This document shows positions 8,090-16,190 of a DNA stretch of 64,000 nt, one piece after another. Source of the stretch: Paenibacillus elgii NBRC 100335 (lineage in GTDB: Bacteria > Bacillota > Bacilli > Paenibacillales > NBRC-103111); contig NZ_BIMB01000027.1 in NCBI RefSeq assembly GCF_004000865.1, positions 27,713-91,712 on the forward strand, written 5' to 3'. A model generated the notes under the pieces. That model had not been told where the DNA came from. It ran no database searches and worked only from the letters and a program-made list of their open reading frames with translations. Made by a program: the position numbers and the translations under genes. Every line of letters starts with the position of its first letter. The first letter of the stretch is position 1.

Positions 8090-8119
8090 TTGGAATAATC
8101 CGTAAAATCCGTATATACT
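8090..8119 (+). promoter_or_regulatory. Promoter of the ribosomal protection gene
   Basis: TTGGAA (8090-8095) and TATACT (8114-8119) with an 18-base spacer, ending 31 bases before the leader ORF start. Divergent from the pump promoter. Confidence 0.55.
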
Positions 8120-8150
8120 GGGGTTAATACAATAGATTGGAGTGATCGGA

Positions 8151-8276
8151 ATGCGGCAACTTAACCACATTCGAAAGGAGAATAATATGAACGGAGAAAA
8201 GAGGATTTTAACGCATGCATACGATGAATATAGGGATTCTGGCGCACGTCGACGCCGGAAAGACAAGTCTGGCTGA
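8151..8276 (+). CDS. Leader ORF overlapping the start of the ribosomal protection gene
   Basis: A 41-codon frame begins at ATG 8151 behind TTGGAG and has a second in-frame ATG at 8187 behind a perfect AAAGGAG with six-base spacing. It runs out of frame across the start of the downstream gene and stops at 8276, 62 bases inside it. The best Shine-Dalgarno sequence here therefore serves the leader, not the resistance gene, suggesting translational coupling or attenuation as with tet(M). The product is basic near its end (RRRRK) and looks non-functional as a protein. I have not identified an antiterminator. Confidence 0.4.
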   Translation: MRQLNHIRKENNMNGEKRILTHAYDEYRDSGARRRRKDKSG

Positions 8277-10194
8277 GCGTATCTTATATGATACGAAGGT
8301 CATCGACGAGCTGGGAAGGGTAGATCAAGGAAATACACAGATGGATGCCATGGAATTGGAACGGAAAAGAGGCATCACAATTAAAGCATCTGTCGTTTCT
8401 TTTGATCTCCATGGGTTGAAAGTGAATTTGATCGATACGCCGGGCCATGCGGATTTTATCGCGGAAGTGGAGCGGTCGCTGAGCGTACTGGACGGCGTTA
8501 TATTGGTTGTTTCCGCGGTGGAAGGCGTTCAGGCGCAGACCAAAATTCTGTTTTCCGTCCTGAAGAAAATGGGGCTGCCCATGATCCTGTTCGTAAACAA
8601 AATTGATCGTTTGGGCGCGCAATCCGAGATGGCGATTGAACAAATCCGCGAAAAGCTGACACCGAACGCGTTTCCACTGTGTCAGGTCGAACACGCAGGT
8701 ACGGGGCACGCGTCCGTTGTTGAATCCCGTTTCGATTGGGCGGCGAACCCCGATTTTATGGAACGATGCATCGAGCTTGCGGCAGCGCATGACGAGCGGG
8801 TGTTGGAAGCTTATGTTAACGGCGAAGCGGTAACGGAAGAACAAGTAAAAGAGACATTCGGAAAGCAAGTAAAGCAAGCGAACGTCTACCCGGTTTATTT
8901 CGGGTCCGCCATGACGGGAGTGGGCGTGTCCGGCCTGCTTGCCGGTGTGGCCCAATGGTTTCCGGTAAATGAAGACGCTGAGGGAGAACCGTTGTCCGGG
9001 GTCGTATTTAAGCTCGAAAAAGAACCGTCCGGCGAAAAGATCGCCTATGTCAGGCTGTTCTCAGGCAGCTTAAACATGAGAGAACAAGTGAAGCTGCAGC
9101 AGAAAAACGGGCAGGGCGAATTCGAAGCGCGCACCTGCAAAATCAAAAAGCTTTACGCTTTGATTAATGGAAAGGCTGTTTCCGCCGCCAAGGTAACGTC
9201 GGGCGATTTAGGCAAAGTATGGGGGCTGGAAGACGTCCGGATCGGGGATGTCGTCGGTGAGCAATCTCATCTAATCAAGCATTTCAGCTTCGCAGTCCCT
9301 CAAATGGAAACGCGAATCGAAACGGCGGAGCCGAGCAAGGACCACCTGCTGTACAAGGCGCTTATCAGCCTGTCGGAGGAAGATCCGTTAATCCAAGTGA
9401 TGAAAGATGATGTTCATCAAGACCTTTATATCCGCATTTTCGGCGAAGTGCAAAAAGAAGTGATCGAAGCGGCCTTGAAGGAACAGTATGATTTGGAAGT
9501 CAGGTTTTCGGAGACCAGAACGGTTTGCTTGGAAAAACCGGTTGGAACGGGTCAGGCGTTTGAGATCATCGCGGAAGGCGATAATCCTTTTTATGCGACC
9601 GTGGGGTTTAGAGTTGAGCCCGGCTTGCCGGGAAGCGGAGTTTCCTACGCTTTAGAGGTTGAATTGGGCTCGCTGCCGCTGCCCTTTCACAAAGCCATTA
9701 AGGAGACGGTCCACCAAACCTTGAAACAAGGGCTGTACGGCTGGGAGGTCACCGATATCGTCGTGACATTGACTCATACCGGTTATTTCAGTCCGGTATC
9801 GACAGCGGGCGACTTTAGAAAGCTGGCTCCTCTTGTATTGATGGAGGCGCTGGCGCAGGCGGGTACGGATGTTTATGAGCCTATTCATGCGTTCGAGTTA
9901 ACGGTGCCCGCCGCTATGATGAGCAAAGCGATCTACAAATTATCCGCGATCCAAGCGGTGGTGCACGAAACGGCTATGTATAACGGGTTGTGTCTCATAA
10001 CAGGCAGCATTTCTGTAGCCGCAACGGAGAGCTTCAAGAGAAGCTTGCATGCGTTCACCCAAGGGGAAGGCTTCATGCTCGTTGAACCGGCCGGATTCGT
10101 AAGGCTCCATGGCGACGTGCCGACAAGAGCGCGGACCGACTACAATCCGTTAAACCGGAATGAATACTTGCTTCACGTGCTGCGCGCTTATTAA
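8215..10194 (+). CDS. Tet(M)-family tetracycline resistance ribosomal protection protein
   Basis: EF-G-like GTPase that removes tetracycline from the ribosomal A site. Length 659 residues, slightly above Tet(M). The GTPase motifs are complete: AHVDAGKTS at 10-18, RGITI, DTPGH and NKID. Domain IV retains the critical loop SPVST at 526-530 followed by GDFRKLAPLVL, which separates protection proteins from ordinary EF-G. Start ATG 8215 has AGAGGA ten bases upstream. An ATG three codons on is the alternative. It diverges from a tetracycline pump, so the locus should give resistance by two mechanisms. It is not a close copy of Tet(M), so I give no class name. Confidence 0.88.
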   Translation: MHTMNIGILAHVDAGKTSLAERILYDTKVIDELGRVDQGNTQMDAMELERKRGITIKASVVSFDLHGLKVNLIDTPGHADFIAEVERSLSVLDGVILVVSAVEGVQAQTKILFSVLKKMGLPMILFVNKIDRLGAQSEMAIEQIREKLTPNAFPLCQVEHAGTGHASVVESRFDWAANPDFMERCIELAAAHDERVLEAYVNGEAVTEEQVKETFGKQVKQANVYPVYFGSAMTGVGVSGLLAGVAQWFPVNEDAEGEPLSGVVFKLEKEPSGEKIAYVRLFSGSLNMREQVKLQQKNGQGEFEARTCKIKKLYALINGKAVSAAKVTSGDLGKVWGLEDVRIGDVVGEQSHLIKHFSFAVPQMETRIETAEPSKDHLLYKALISLSEEDPLIQVMKDDVHQDLYIRIFGEVQKEVIEAALKEQYDLEVRFSETRTVCLEKPVGTGQAFEIIAEGDNPFYATVGFRVEPGLPGSGVSYALEVELGSLPLPFHKAIKETVHQTLKQGLYGWEVTDIVVTLTHTGYFSPVSTAGDFRKLAPLVLMEALAQAGTDVYEPIHAFELTVPAAMMSKAIYKLSAIQAVVHETAMYNGLCLITGSISVAATESFKRSLHAFTQGEGFMLVEPAGFVRLHGDVPTRARTDYNPLNRNEYLLHVLRAY

Positions 10195-10205
10195 GGCTAG
10201 TGTTG

Positions 10206-10241
10206 AACCCGGCAGGAGTTGAAAGCTCCGGCCGGGTTTTT
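10206..10241 (+). terminator. Terminator of the ribosomal protection gene
   Basis: AACCCGGC (10206-10213) pairs with GCCGGGTT (10231-10238), followed by TTTTT, 12 bases after the stop codon. Confidence 0.85.
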
Positions 10242-10547
10242 CGCTGGCGACAATCACCTATCGGCAAGTACGGCAGTACTCTGTAAGTATCATGCTTCTA
10301 CCAGCCGATCGGGCAAGAGTGCGAAAACATTTACAACACGTTCTAGCGTGCAGCGGGCAGTTTGCCCGGTACTGCCGCTGGCCGTCGATGCCGAAGCGCC
10401 GCTTCTTTTGCCTCGGGATAGCCGCAGTCCAAGCTGCCGCTTTCCGGGCGAAGGGGCGGCTTGTTTTTATGTACGGATAGAGGAAAGGCGATGCGTTAAT
10501 CGGAACTTTAACATGATGGTGCTGGCATAGAGGAAGCAGGATGCTTT
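10242..10547. other. Intergenic stretch without a supported gene
   Basis: No reading frame here has a ribosome binding site or recognisable product. The only structure I see is a hairpin at 10431-10462 (AAGCTGCC / GGCGGCTT) followed by GTTTTTA, which could be a second terminator or the end of a decayed gene. Confidence 0.4.
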
Positions 10548-10690
10548 AAGTGTGTCGAAAAATGTTCATGCTCCCCAAAACGAGACCGATAGCTCATTGC
10601 AGATGCGTTATTTTGGCCGGGCCGACGAATATGGAAAGTATAGCGCATCGCAGTTCCTCTAAATTCGCGAACTTCACCGCCGTAGTCAGC
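10548..10690. repeat. Degenerate relative of the dispersed repeat
   Basis: Contains TGTCGAAAAATGTTC, GCAGATGCGTTATTTTGG and TAGCGCATCGCAGTTCC (10634-10650) followed by CTCTAAATT. These are the same landmark words, in the same order, as the repeat copies near 6.0 and 36.6 kb, but more diverged. No protein is supported. Confidence 0.5.
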
Positions 10691-10783
10691 GATAAAAAGG
10701 CAGCTGGCGCGGGCGGCACGGGGTTCACTGGCGGACAAGCATGGTAATGAAGAGAATAGAACGGATAGAGAGGAGCCGGGGGA

Positions 10784-11494
10784 ATGGGCTTTATTTTCAT
10801 CTTGATCTATTTTGTCTTGATTTTTATCGTGCTGGAAATTGCCGTCATGCTGCTAATCGTCACCGGTCTCGACAACGAAATCGCACGCTTCCAAGCAGTC
10901 TCCATGTTAACCTCCACCGGGTTTACTACCAAGGAGTCGGAGTTGATTCTGCGGCACCCTGTCCGGCGTAAGATCGGCGTATTTCTCATCCTGTTCGGGG
11001 TGTTCTCACTCGCAGTGATGATCTCTACCCTCAGCAATCTATTGGCCCAAAGCTTCCGCGTGCCGCAGCTGGCAGGCTTGACGTTATTGTTCGGCGCCGT
11101 TTTGCTGGCAACCAAAAACAAGCACATCGTCAACAGCTTGAAGCGGCGGTTCCACAAGCATCTCAAGCAGGAATTCGAGCTGCACGAGCTGCCGATCGAG
11201 GAAGTGTTGTATTTTACGGGCAGCGATTTATTTACCCGCATTACGATCTGCAAGGGGTCCGCTATGGCAGGGCGCGGTCTCCGCGAAGTTTGTTGTCCGG
11301 AGGAGGACATCCGCGTCTTGTTCGTACAGAGAGGAGAAACGAAAATCCGCAGCGGATGTCTGCAGCTGGCCCTTCAAGAGGGAGATATCCTATTCGTATA
11401 TGGCGACAAGGAAGCGATCGAACGAAGGTTTCGCGGCGAACTCGAAGCCATGCGTCAAGAGGAAGGGAATGAGGAGCATGTCACCGACTTGTGA
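10784..11494 (+). CDS. Membrane protein with TrkH-like filter segment and C-terminal RCK_C (TrkA-C) domain
   Basis: 236 residues. A hydrophobic helix at 3-25 is followed by a loop reading MLTSTGFTTKES, which resembles the selectivity-filter signature of TrkH/KtrB potassium transporters. Two further helices (about 64-85 and 92-108) and a soluble C-terminal half (from about 135) with an RCK_C pattern (ITICKGSAMAGRGLREV ... LALQEGDILFVYG) follow. It is far smaller than TrkH or KtrB (four pore repeats), so it may be an auxiliary or regulatory membrane protein that binds a ligand in the RCK_C domain. Monocistronic, with GGAG nine bases before the ATG. Transport function is not established. Confidence 0.7.
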   Translation: MGFIFILIYFVLIFIVLEIAVMLLIVTGLDNEIARFQAVSMLTSTGFTTKESELILRHPVRRKIGVFLILFGVFSLAVMISTLSNLLAQSFRVPQLAGLTLLFGAVLLATKNKHIVNSLKRRFHKHLKQEFELHELPIEEVLYFTGSDLFTRITICKGSAMAGRGLREVCCPEEDIRVLFVQRGETKIRSGCLQLALQEGDILFVYGDKEAIERRFRGELEAMRQEEGNEEHVTDL

Positions 11495-11604
11495 ACCGCT
11501 TTTCGTTTAGCTTTTTTACGAAAAATTAATCTCCTAATCTTTTACAAAATGGTAAAATAGATTTGGGCAGTATGCCCCAATATAGAAAATACTGGAGGTA
11601 ACTG

Positions 11605-13182
11605 ATGAGATCCTTTAAAACTGTTCTTGCAAAGACGGCACTGGCGCTTTCGCTGCTCCTTCCGCTGCCGGGATGGATAGGGGAGGCGCCGAAGGCGCTG
11701 GCGGAAGGGCCGACGGACCCTGCTCCGTTCATTAATCCTACGGTCGTGAACGAGAATGCGGGCAAAAAGATTTTGTTTGATAACACGCACGGCCAGACGG
11801 CGGGGGCCGCAGATTGGGTTATTGACGGAGGGTTCTCGGATTTTGCCAATGCGCTCGCGAACAATGGCTATTACGTCAAGGAGCTCCGCAAAACGACGCC
11901 GATCACACTGAACGACTTGAGCGGCTACGACGTGTTCGTGATCGGAGAGGCCAACATTCCTTACAAAACAAGCGAGCAGGACGCGATGTCGCAGTATGTT
12001 CGGAATGGCGGCAGCATTTTTTTCGTCGCCGACCATTATAACGCGGACCGTAACAAAAATCGCTGGGATGCCTCCGAAGTGATGAACGGCTACCGGCGGG
12101 GAGCCTGGACCGATCCGGCGAAAGGCATGAGCGCCGAAGAGCGTGCTTCCGACGCCATGCAGGGAGTGGCCAGCTCGGATTGGCTCGCCACGAATTTTGG
12201 CGTCCGTTTCCGGTACAATGCGCTGGGAGACGTTACGGCTAACCAGATCGTTTCGCCTAACCAGGCGTTCGGGATTACCCAAGGCGTCTCGACGGTCGCG
12301 ATGCATGCCGGTTCGACTCTTGCCATCATCGATCCTCTTAAGGCAAAAGGCATCGTATACCTGCCGCAGACGAACGCCGCTTGGCCGAATGCGGTGGATC
12401 AAGGCATATATAACGGCGGCGGGAAGGCGGAAGGGCCGTATGCGGCTGTTGCCAAAGTGGCTGCCGGCAAGGCGGCGTTCATCGGCGATTCGTCGCCGGT
12501 TGAGGATGCCACGCCGAAATACCGCCGTGAAGAAACGGGACAAGCCAAAACGACTTACGACGGCTTCAAGGAACAGGACGACGGCAAGCTGCTGGTGAAC
12601 ATCGTAAACTGGCTCTCCAAAAAGGAAAGCTACACGCAGCTGAATCAAGTCCCGAACCTGCAGCTGGACCAACCGACTGCGCTGCTGCCGTTCGAAGATC
12701 CGGCAAGCTCGACCGAGCCGAAGCCTGAGCCGTGGGCAACGCCGGCGGCCGGATATAAATGGTGGGACCGTTCGACGTTCAAGTCGGGATCGTACGGCAC
12801 CGGGTCGGTGGTCGGCAATCCGGCGTACAGCTTCGTCAAGCAGGAGCCGCTCCCGAACGCCCAAGAGTTCCAGATTCGTGTCGTCGTGGACAACCTGGCT
12901 CCAGGGACTACGGTATCGGATTTGAGCCTTGGCATTTATGTGACAGGCGGAACCCAAGTGGCGAAAATCCGCAATGCGGACGGCTCGTGGCCGTCGGGCT
13001 ACGGCTACAGCGCGAATTTCTCGCTTACGGCCAACAGCCAAGGAAAGGCTACGAAAGATTTGACGGTTCAGATCAAGTCGGGAACGAACGGTTCGGCGAA
13101 CCTCCGGCTCAAACAAGCGGGCAACAACTTGAAGACGGAGGCTGTCACCATCTCGAATGTACCTGCACAGCCGCTGCCTTAA
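11605..13182 (+). CDS. Secreted protein with class I glutamine-amidotransferase-like domain
   Basis: 525 residues. The N-terminus is a clear Sec signal peptide (basic MRSFK, hydrophobic core, likely cleavage after KALAE). The domain at about 45-345 starts with KKILFDNTHGQTAGAADWVIDGG, then a pattern of strands and loops (YDVFVIGEANIPY, NGGSIFFVADHYN, GKAAFIGDSSPVEDAT) typical of GATase1-like folds without an obvious Cys-His-Glu triad. A Pro/Glu-rich linker near 365-382 leads to a beta-rich C-terminal domain of about 130 residues. Similar proteins in Bacillus are annotated as DNA-binding or endonuclease-like, without proof I can cite. Transcribed alone, with a weak promoter near 11541-11558. 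Confidence 0.7.
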   Translation: MRSFKTVLAKTALALSLLLPLPGWIGEAPKALAEGPTDPAPFINPTVVNENAGKKILFDNTHGQTAGAADWVIDGGFSDFANALANNGYYVKELRKTTPITLNDLSGYDVFVIGEANIPYKTSEQDAMSQYVRNGGSIFFVADHYNADRNKNRWDASEVMNGYRRGAWTDPAKGMSAEERASDAMQGVASSDWLATNFGVRFRYNALGDVTANQIVSPNQAFGITQGVSTVAMHAGSTLAIIDPLKAKGIVYLPQTNAAWPNAVDQGIYNGGGKAEGPYAAVAKVAAGKAAFIGDSSPVEDATPKYRREETGQAKTTYDGFKEQDDGKLLVNIVNWLSKKESYTQLNQVPNLQLDQPTALLPFEDPASSTEPKPEPWATPAAGYKWWDRSTFKSGSYGTGSVVGNPAYSFVKQEPLPNAQEFQIRVVVDNLAPGTTVSDLSLGIYVTGGTQVAKIRNADGSWPSGYGYSANFSLTANSQGKATKDLTVQIKSGTNGSANLRLKQAGNNLKTEAVTISNVPAQPLP

Positions 13183-13229
13183 AGCTTGGCGTTCACGCAG
13201 CCTAACCGAACGTAACGGTTTCCGATGAA

Positions 13230-13291
13230 AAAAAGCACTCTTCGTCAGCCGGCGGCGCCATGCGCGTCGTACGGGATGAAGAGTGCTTTTT
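13230..13291. terminator. Bidirectional terminator between the secreted protein and TerC genes
   Basis: GAAAAAAAGCACTCTTC (from 13227) pairs with GAAGAGTGCTTTTT (13278-13291). A-rich and T-rich flanks allow termination from both sides of this convergent pair. Confidence 0.85.
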
Positions 13292-13293
13292 GG

Positions 13294-13995
13294 TTAGGAA
13301 ACGGCGTGCTTTTCCGCTTCTTTTTTGGCGTGTTCGCGTTCCTGCCTCCGGCCCGCCAGCTTGCCGACGACGACAACCACGGCAGCCAGTGCGATTGGCA
13401 GCACGTAGTGACCGGCAGGGAAGCTTGTCTCAATCCAATGACCGACGGCTTTGTCGCCAAGCGTCATTTCCCCTGCAGTATAGCCAAGCAGTGCCGCTCC
13501 GAGCAGAACGATGAAAGGAAAACGGTTCATGAGGCGCATCAGCAGCTGACTTCCCCAGACAATCAGCGGGATACTGATAGCCAGTCCCACTACGATTAAC
13601 AGCAGGTTTCCGCCGGCGGCACCTGCTACCGCAAGCACGTTGTCGAGACTCATAACCAGATCGGCAACGATGATCGTCTTGATCGCTTCTCCGATCTTAC
13701 TGCTGGATTTCAAGGTTTCGGCGTTATCTTCGCCCTTTAACAATTTCACGGCGATATACAGGAGCAGCAGCGCTCCGGCCACTTGCACGAACGGAACTTT
13801 CAGCAGCCAGACGGCTACGAAGGTAAGGACGATCCGCAGCAAAATCGCTCCGAAACTCCCCCAGAATATAGCTTTTTTCTGTTGCTCCGCCGGCAAATTG
13901 CGGCAGGCCAAAGCGATGACGACGGCATTGTCTCCGCTAAGCACGATGTTGATCAGAATTAATTTTAGCAGCCCGACTAGCAGATCGCCTTCCAT
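13294..13995 (-). CDS. TerC-family integral membrane protein (YjbE/YkoY type)
   Basis: 233 residues with about seven membrane helices. The TerC hallmarks are present: LINIVLSGDNAVVIALA near the N-terminus and VADLVMSLDNVLAVAGAA mid-protein, each carrying an Asp-Asn pair within a helix. In Bacillus, relatives of this size (MeeF, MeeY) export manganese to metallate secreted enzymes, while others are linked to tellurite. Ribosome binding site GGAAGGAG precedes the ATG. I looked upstream for a yybP-ykoY manganese riboswitch and did not see one. Highly basic/acidic C-terminal tail (RRQEREHAKKEAEKH). Confidence 0.85.
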   Translation of the reverse strand: MEGDLLVGLLKLILINIVLSGDNAVVIALACRNLPAEQQKKAIFWGSFGAILLRIVLTFVAVWLLKVPFVQVAGALLLLYIAVKLLKGEDNAETLKSSSKIGEAIKTIIVADLVMSLDNVLAVAGAAGGNLLLIVVGLAISIPLIVWGSQLLMRLMNRFPFIVLLGAALLGYTAGEMTLGDKAVGHWIETSFPAGHYVLPIALAAVVVVVGKLAGRRQEREHAKKEAEKHAVS

Positions 13996-14253
13996 TCGCA
14001 GACTCCTTCCACATGCCTCAGTTTGCAGTGCTTGAACTTGTCCATCATACTACAAATTTTTTTAACATGAAATGATTTAATATACAAAAGAACAAGCAGC
14101 GTCATAAGCCGTTTCCCAAAAACCTGAATAAAAACCAAAAACAGATGAGAATATTCCATGTTCGGGTGTTTCCGTTTCCATATATAATTTAGGCGAGATT
14201 TATAAGCCTGCTGCAGAAGAGAGGGGCGGAAGCGATGGGGGCAAATACAAAAA
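13996..14253. other. Intergenic stretch upstream of terC
   Basis: AT-rich, no supported gene. It should carry the terC promoter on the minus strand. I see a TATAAT word at 14175-14183 on the plus strand with no gene behind it. Confidence 0.3.
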
Positions 14254-14289
14254 AAGGACCGGGCTTCCTTGAAAGAAGCCCCGATCCTT
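14254..14289 (-). terminator. Terminator of the clpP cluster
   Basis: AAGGACCGGGCTTC (14254-14267) pairs with GAAGCCCCGATCCTT (14275-14289) with one mismatch. The complementary A-run gives a T-run on the minus strand, immediately after the clpP stop. Confidence 0.85.
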
Positions 14290-14299
14290 ATTCGCTGCC

Positions 14300-14878
14300 T
14301 TAAGGCTGCATCACCTTGTCGATCAGGCCGTAGGTCACCGCGTCGTCCGCAGACAGGAAGTAATCGCGGTCCATATCCCGCGCCACCTTCTCCAGCGGCT
14401 GTCCCGAGCGCTCGGAAACGATCCGGTTCAGCCGGTCCCGGGTATCGAGGATGCGGTCGGCATGAATTTTCATATCGGATGCTTGCCCTTTCATTCCGCC
14501 CCATGGCTGATGAATCATGACCTCGGCGTTAGGCAGCGCATACCGCTTGCCTTTGGCTCCGGCGACGAGCAGAACGGCGGCGAAGGAGGCGGCGAAACCG
14601 ACGCAGATGGTCGACACGTCGGGTTTGATGAACTGCATCGTATCGTAAATCGCGAAGCCTGCAGTGGTCGAACCGCCCGGCGAATTGATGTAGAGATGAA
14701 TGTCTTTCTCGGGGTCCTCCGCCGACAGCAGCAGCAGTTGAGCGGTGATCGAGTTGGCGACTTGATCGTCGATCTCGCTTCCGAGAAAGACGATGCGGTC
14801 TTTCAGCAAGCGGGAATAAATATCGTAGGAACGCTCCCCGCGGCCGGTTTGTTCTACGACGACCGGTACATAGTTCAT
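14300..14878 (-). CDS. clpP: ATP-dependent Clp protease proteolytic subunit (secondary ClpP)
   Basis: Serine peptidase subunit of 192 residues. The catalytic triad is intact at the usual numbering: Ser98 (GFAASFAA), His123 (VMIHQPWGG), Asp172 (RDMDRD). Start ATG 14878 has AAGGAGGG nine bases upstream. The frame is open upstream but those residues look random. The segment around the active Ser reads [11 protein letters not shown] instead of the common MAASMGAFLL, so this may be a second, diverged ClpP rather than the housekeeping copy. It is last in an apparent operon with an ArsR-type regulator and a 108-residue protein. No Clp ATPase is nearby. Confidence 0.88.
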   Translation of the reverse strand: MNYVPVVVEQTGRGERSYDIYSRLLKDRIVFLGSEIDDQVANSITAQLLLLSAEDPEKDIHLYINSPGGSTTAGFAIYDTMQFIKPDVSTICVGFAASFAAVLLVAGAKGKRYALPNAEVMIHQPWGGMKGQASDMKIHADRILDTRDRLNRIVSERSGQPLEKVARDMDRDYFLSADDAVTYGLIDKVMQP

Positions 14879-14910
14879 GCCTGATACCCTCCTTGTGTGG
14901 CTTAGACCGC

Positions 14911-15237
14911 TCAGGCGGCCAGCGCTTGAATAGTTGTGCCTCCACGGCTTAGGCCGCGTTGGCTGCGTGTAGTAAAGCCCGAGGAGACCATGATGAGAAC
15001 TTCCTCGGCGCCCGGTTCTCCGGTTCGCGAAGGTAGCGGCCAGCGGGTTACGGTCGCTTCCGAGCGATCGTTTCCGGCCTGCCGGTAGTCGTCCAAATGC
15101 GTCACTGGCCGGCGGCCTCGTTCGGCTTCCCGGTCCTTTTGCGGCTCGGACCACTGCCACACGACGGCTGGGGAGTTGGCTCCGCCAGCTTCGGTTGCTT
15201 CGCTCTGCTTTGTTTCGTGCTCTCGTTCGCGTTCCAT
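14911..15237 (-). CDS. Hypothetical 108-residue protein coupled to the ArsR-type gene
   Basis: Its ATG overlaps the stop of the upstream regulator (TAATG), and it ends 32 bases before clpP, so the arrangement suggests translational coupling within one transcript. The N-terminal third is highly charged ([19 protein letters not shown]), the middle contains VVWQWSEP and VTHLDDYRQ, and no signal peptide or membrane helix is visible. I do not recognise a family. Support is positional only. It could be a chance frame in GC-rich DNA. Confidence 0.45.
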   Translation of the reverse strand: MEREREHETKQSEATEAGGANSPAVVWQWSEPQKDREAERGRRPVTHLDDYRQAGNDRSEATVTRWPLPSRTGEPGAEEVLIMVSSGFTTRSQRGLSRGGTTIQALAA

Positions 15238-15848
15238 TACTCATTCCCTCCCGAGGATTGATCGATTTGCGGATACACGGCCAGCACGACCTGATACGGG
15301 TCTGCCGGTTCTGCTTCGTTTGCCGGCTTGCGGTACTTGGCGGTCAACTGCCGGACAAGGGAGGCGTACTCCTCGACAAAAGCGTGCCGCTCCTCCGCAT
15401 CCCGGAGAGAGATTTGAAACTGCAGCGACGCGCTTGGAATGTCCTGGCCTTCGTCCGAATGCTCCATCAGGAGCAGCGCATCCTGCTTAATGCGCTCTGC
15501 CGTTTGAACCAGATGGGACAGCGAGCCTTGGTCCTTGAGACGGCGGACCGTCTCCGGCTTCATTCCCAGTTGATCGGACAGGATGAACGTCTTGGCGACG
15601 GCTTGATAAAGCACCTCGACCAGATTGCGTACCTGTCTCGTACCGACCCGGCGCACGAGCCCGGCTTTCTCCAGCGCCTTCAAGTGGTAGTTGATCCGTT
15701 GCGGCGCTTCCCCGATCGCCCGGGCCACTTCTGCCGCGGAAGCGGGTGCCGCCAGCCGGGCGGCAATATCCGCCCGCAGCGGATTGAGCAGCGCCATGGC
15801 TTGCTCCGGGGCTTCAATCCGCAAGCTTTCCAATATGTCTTCGGTCAC
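15237..15848 (-). CDS. ArsR-family winged-helix transcriptional regulator
   Basis: 203 residues. The N-terminal 80 residues form an ArsR/HTH_20-type winged helix ([25 protein letters not shown] ... [19 protein letters not shown]). The C-terminal 110 residues are helical and probably bind a ligand or partner. No metal-binding CxC is visible. GTG 15848 is supported by GGAGAT about ten bases upstream. It heads a three-gene unit with a small protein and clpP. A perfect inverted repeat (15879-15902) lies just upstream, where the promoter should be, consistent with autoregulation. Confidence 0.75.
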   Translation of the reverse strand: MTEDILESLRIEAPEQAMALLNPLRADIAARLAAPASAAEVARAIGEAPQRINYHLKALEKAGLVRRVGTRQVRNLVEVLYQAVAKTFILSDQLGMKPETVRRLKDQGSLSHLVQTAERIKQDALLLMEHSDEGQDIPSASLQFQISLRDAEERHAFVEEYASLVRQLTAKYRKPANEAEPADPYQVVLAVYPQIDQSSGGNE

Positions 15849-15878
15849 AGTGGTTCATCTCCGTAAAACAGTATTTGC

Positions 15879-15902
15879 TACGTAAAAATATATTATTACG
15901 TA
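15879..15902 (-). promoter_or_regulatory. Operator candidate upstream of the ArsR-type gene
   Basis: Perfect inverted repeat TACGTAA-N10-TTACGTA with an AT-only spacer, 31 bases upstream of the regulator start. Dyad length and position fit an autorepression site overlapping the promoter. Confidence 0.6.
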
Positions 15903-16190
15903 ACTTGATCGTTGTCAATGGGCCGAAAAAATATCCCTTGGCAGCAGCGGAGCATTGGGATGGCATAGCAAAAGAGCGACACCTGATCTTAAAACTCCGT
16001 AATTATTTGCGTTTCGATTCCGGTTAAGATGAGCTTAGAACAAGAGAAAAGTCAAGATGCGCCGAAGCTTTCAAGGAAAGAACCGCCGTGCAAGCATGGC
16101 ATCGTTGGCGTATTCCCTAGCGATTCGAGAAGAGTCCGGTGTGCGGACCGGCAGCGGGAGCGGTTCGCGCCCAAGCAAAGGAGGGCTTCC

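Noticed and set aside
10242..10547. Short frames of 60-100 codons after the ribosomal protection gene
   Set aside because: No ribosome binding sites, no recognisable protein pattern, and the region is punctuated by hairpins.
11542..13116. 524-codon open frame antisense to the secreted GATase-like protein
   Set aside because: Arg/His-rich composition, no recognisable domain, opposite strand carries a signal peptide and good start.
13996..14253. Possible manganese (yybP-ykoY) riboswitch before terC
   Set aside because: I searched for the conserved GGGGAGUA-type and junction words and did not find them.
14879..15244. In-frame N-terminal extension of ClpP
   Set aside because: Sequence is random Arg/Ser-rich, whereas ATG 14878 has AAGGAGGG and gives the standard ClpP N-terminus.
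16029..16190. Longer N-terminus for the AraC regulator
   Set aside because: Extension is Arg/Lys/Pro-rich; ATG 16191 has a perfect ribosome binding site and begins the domain.
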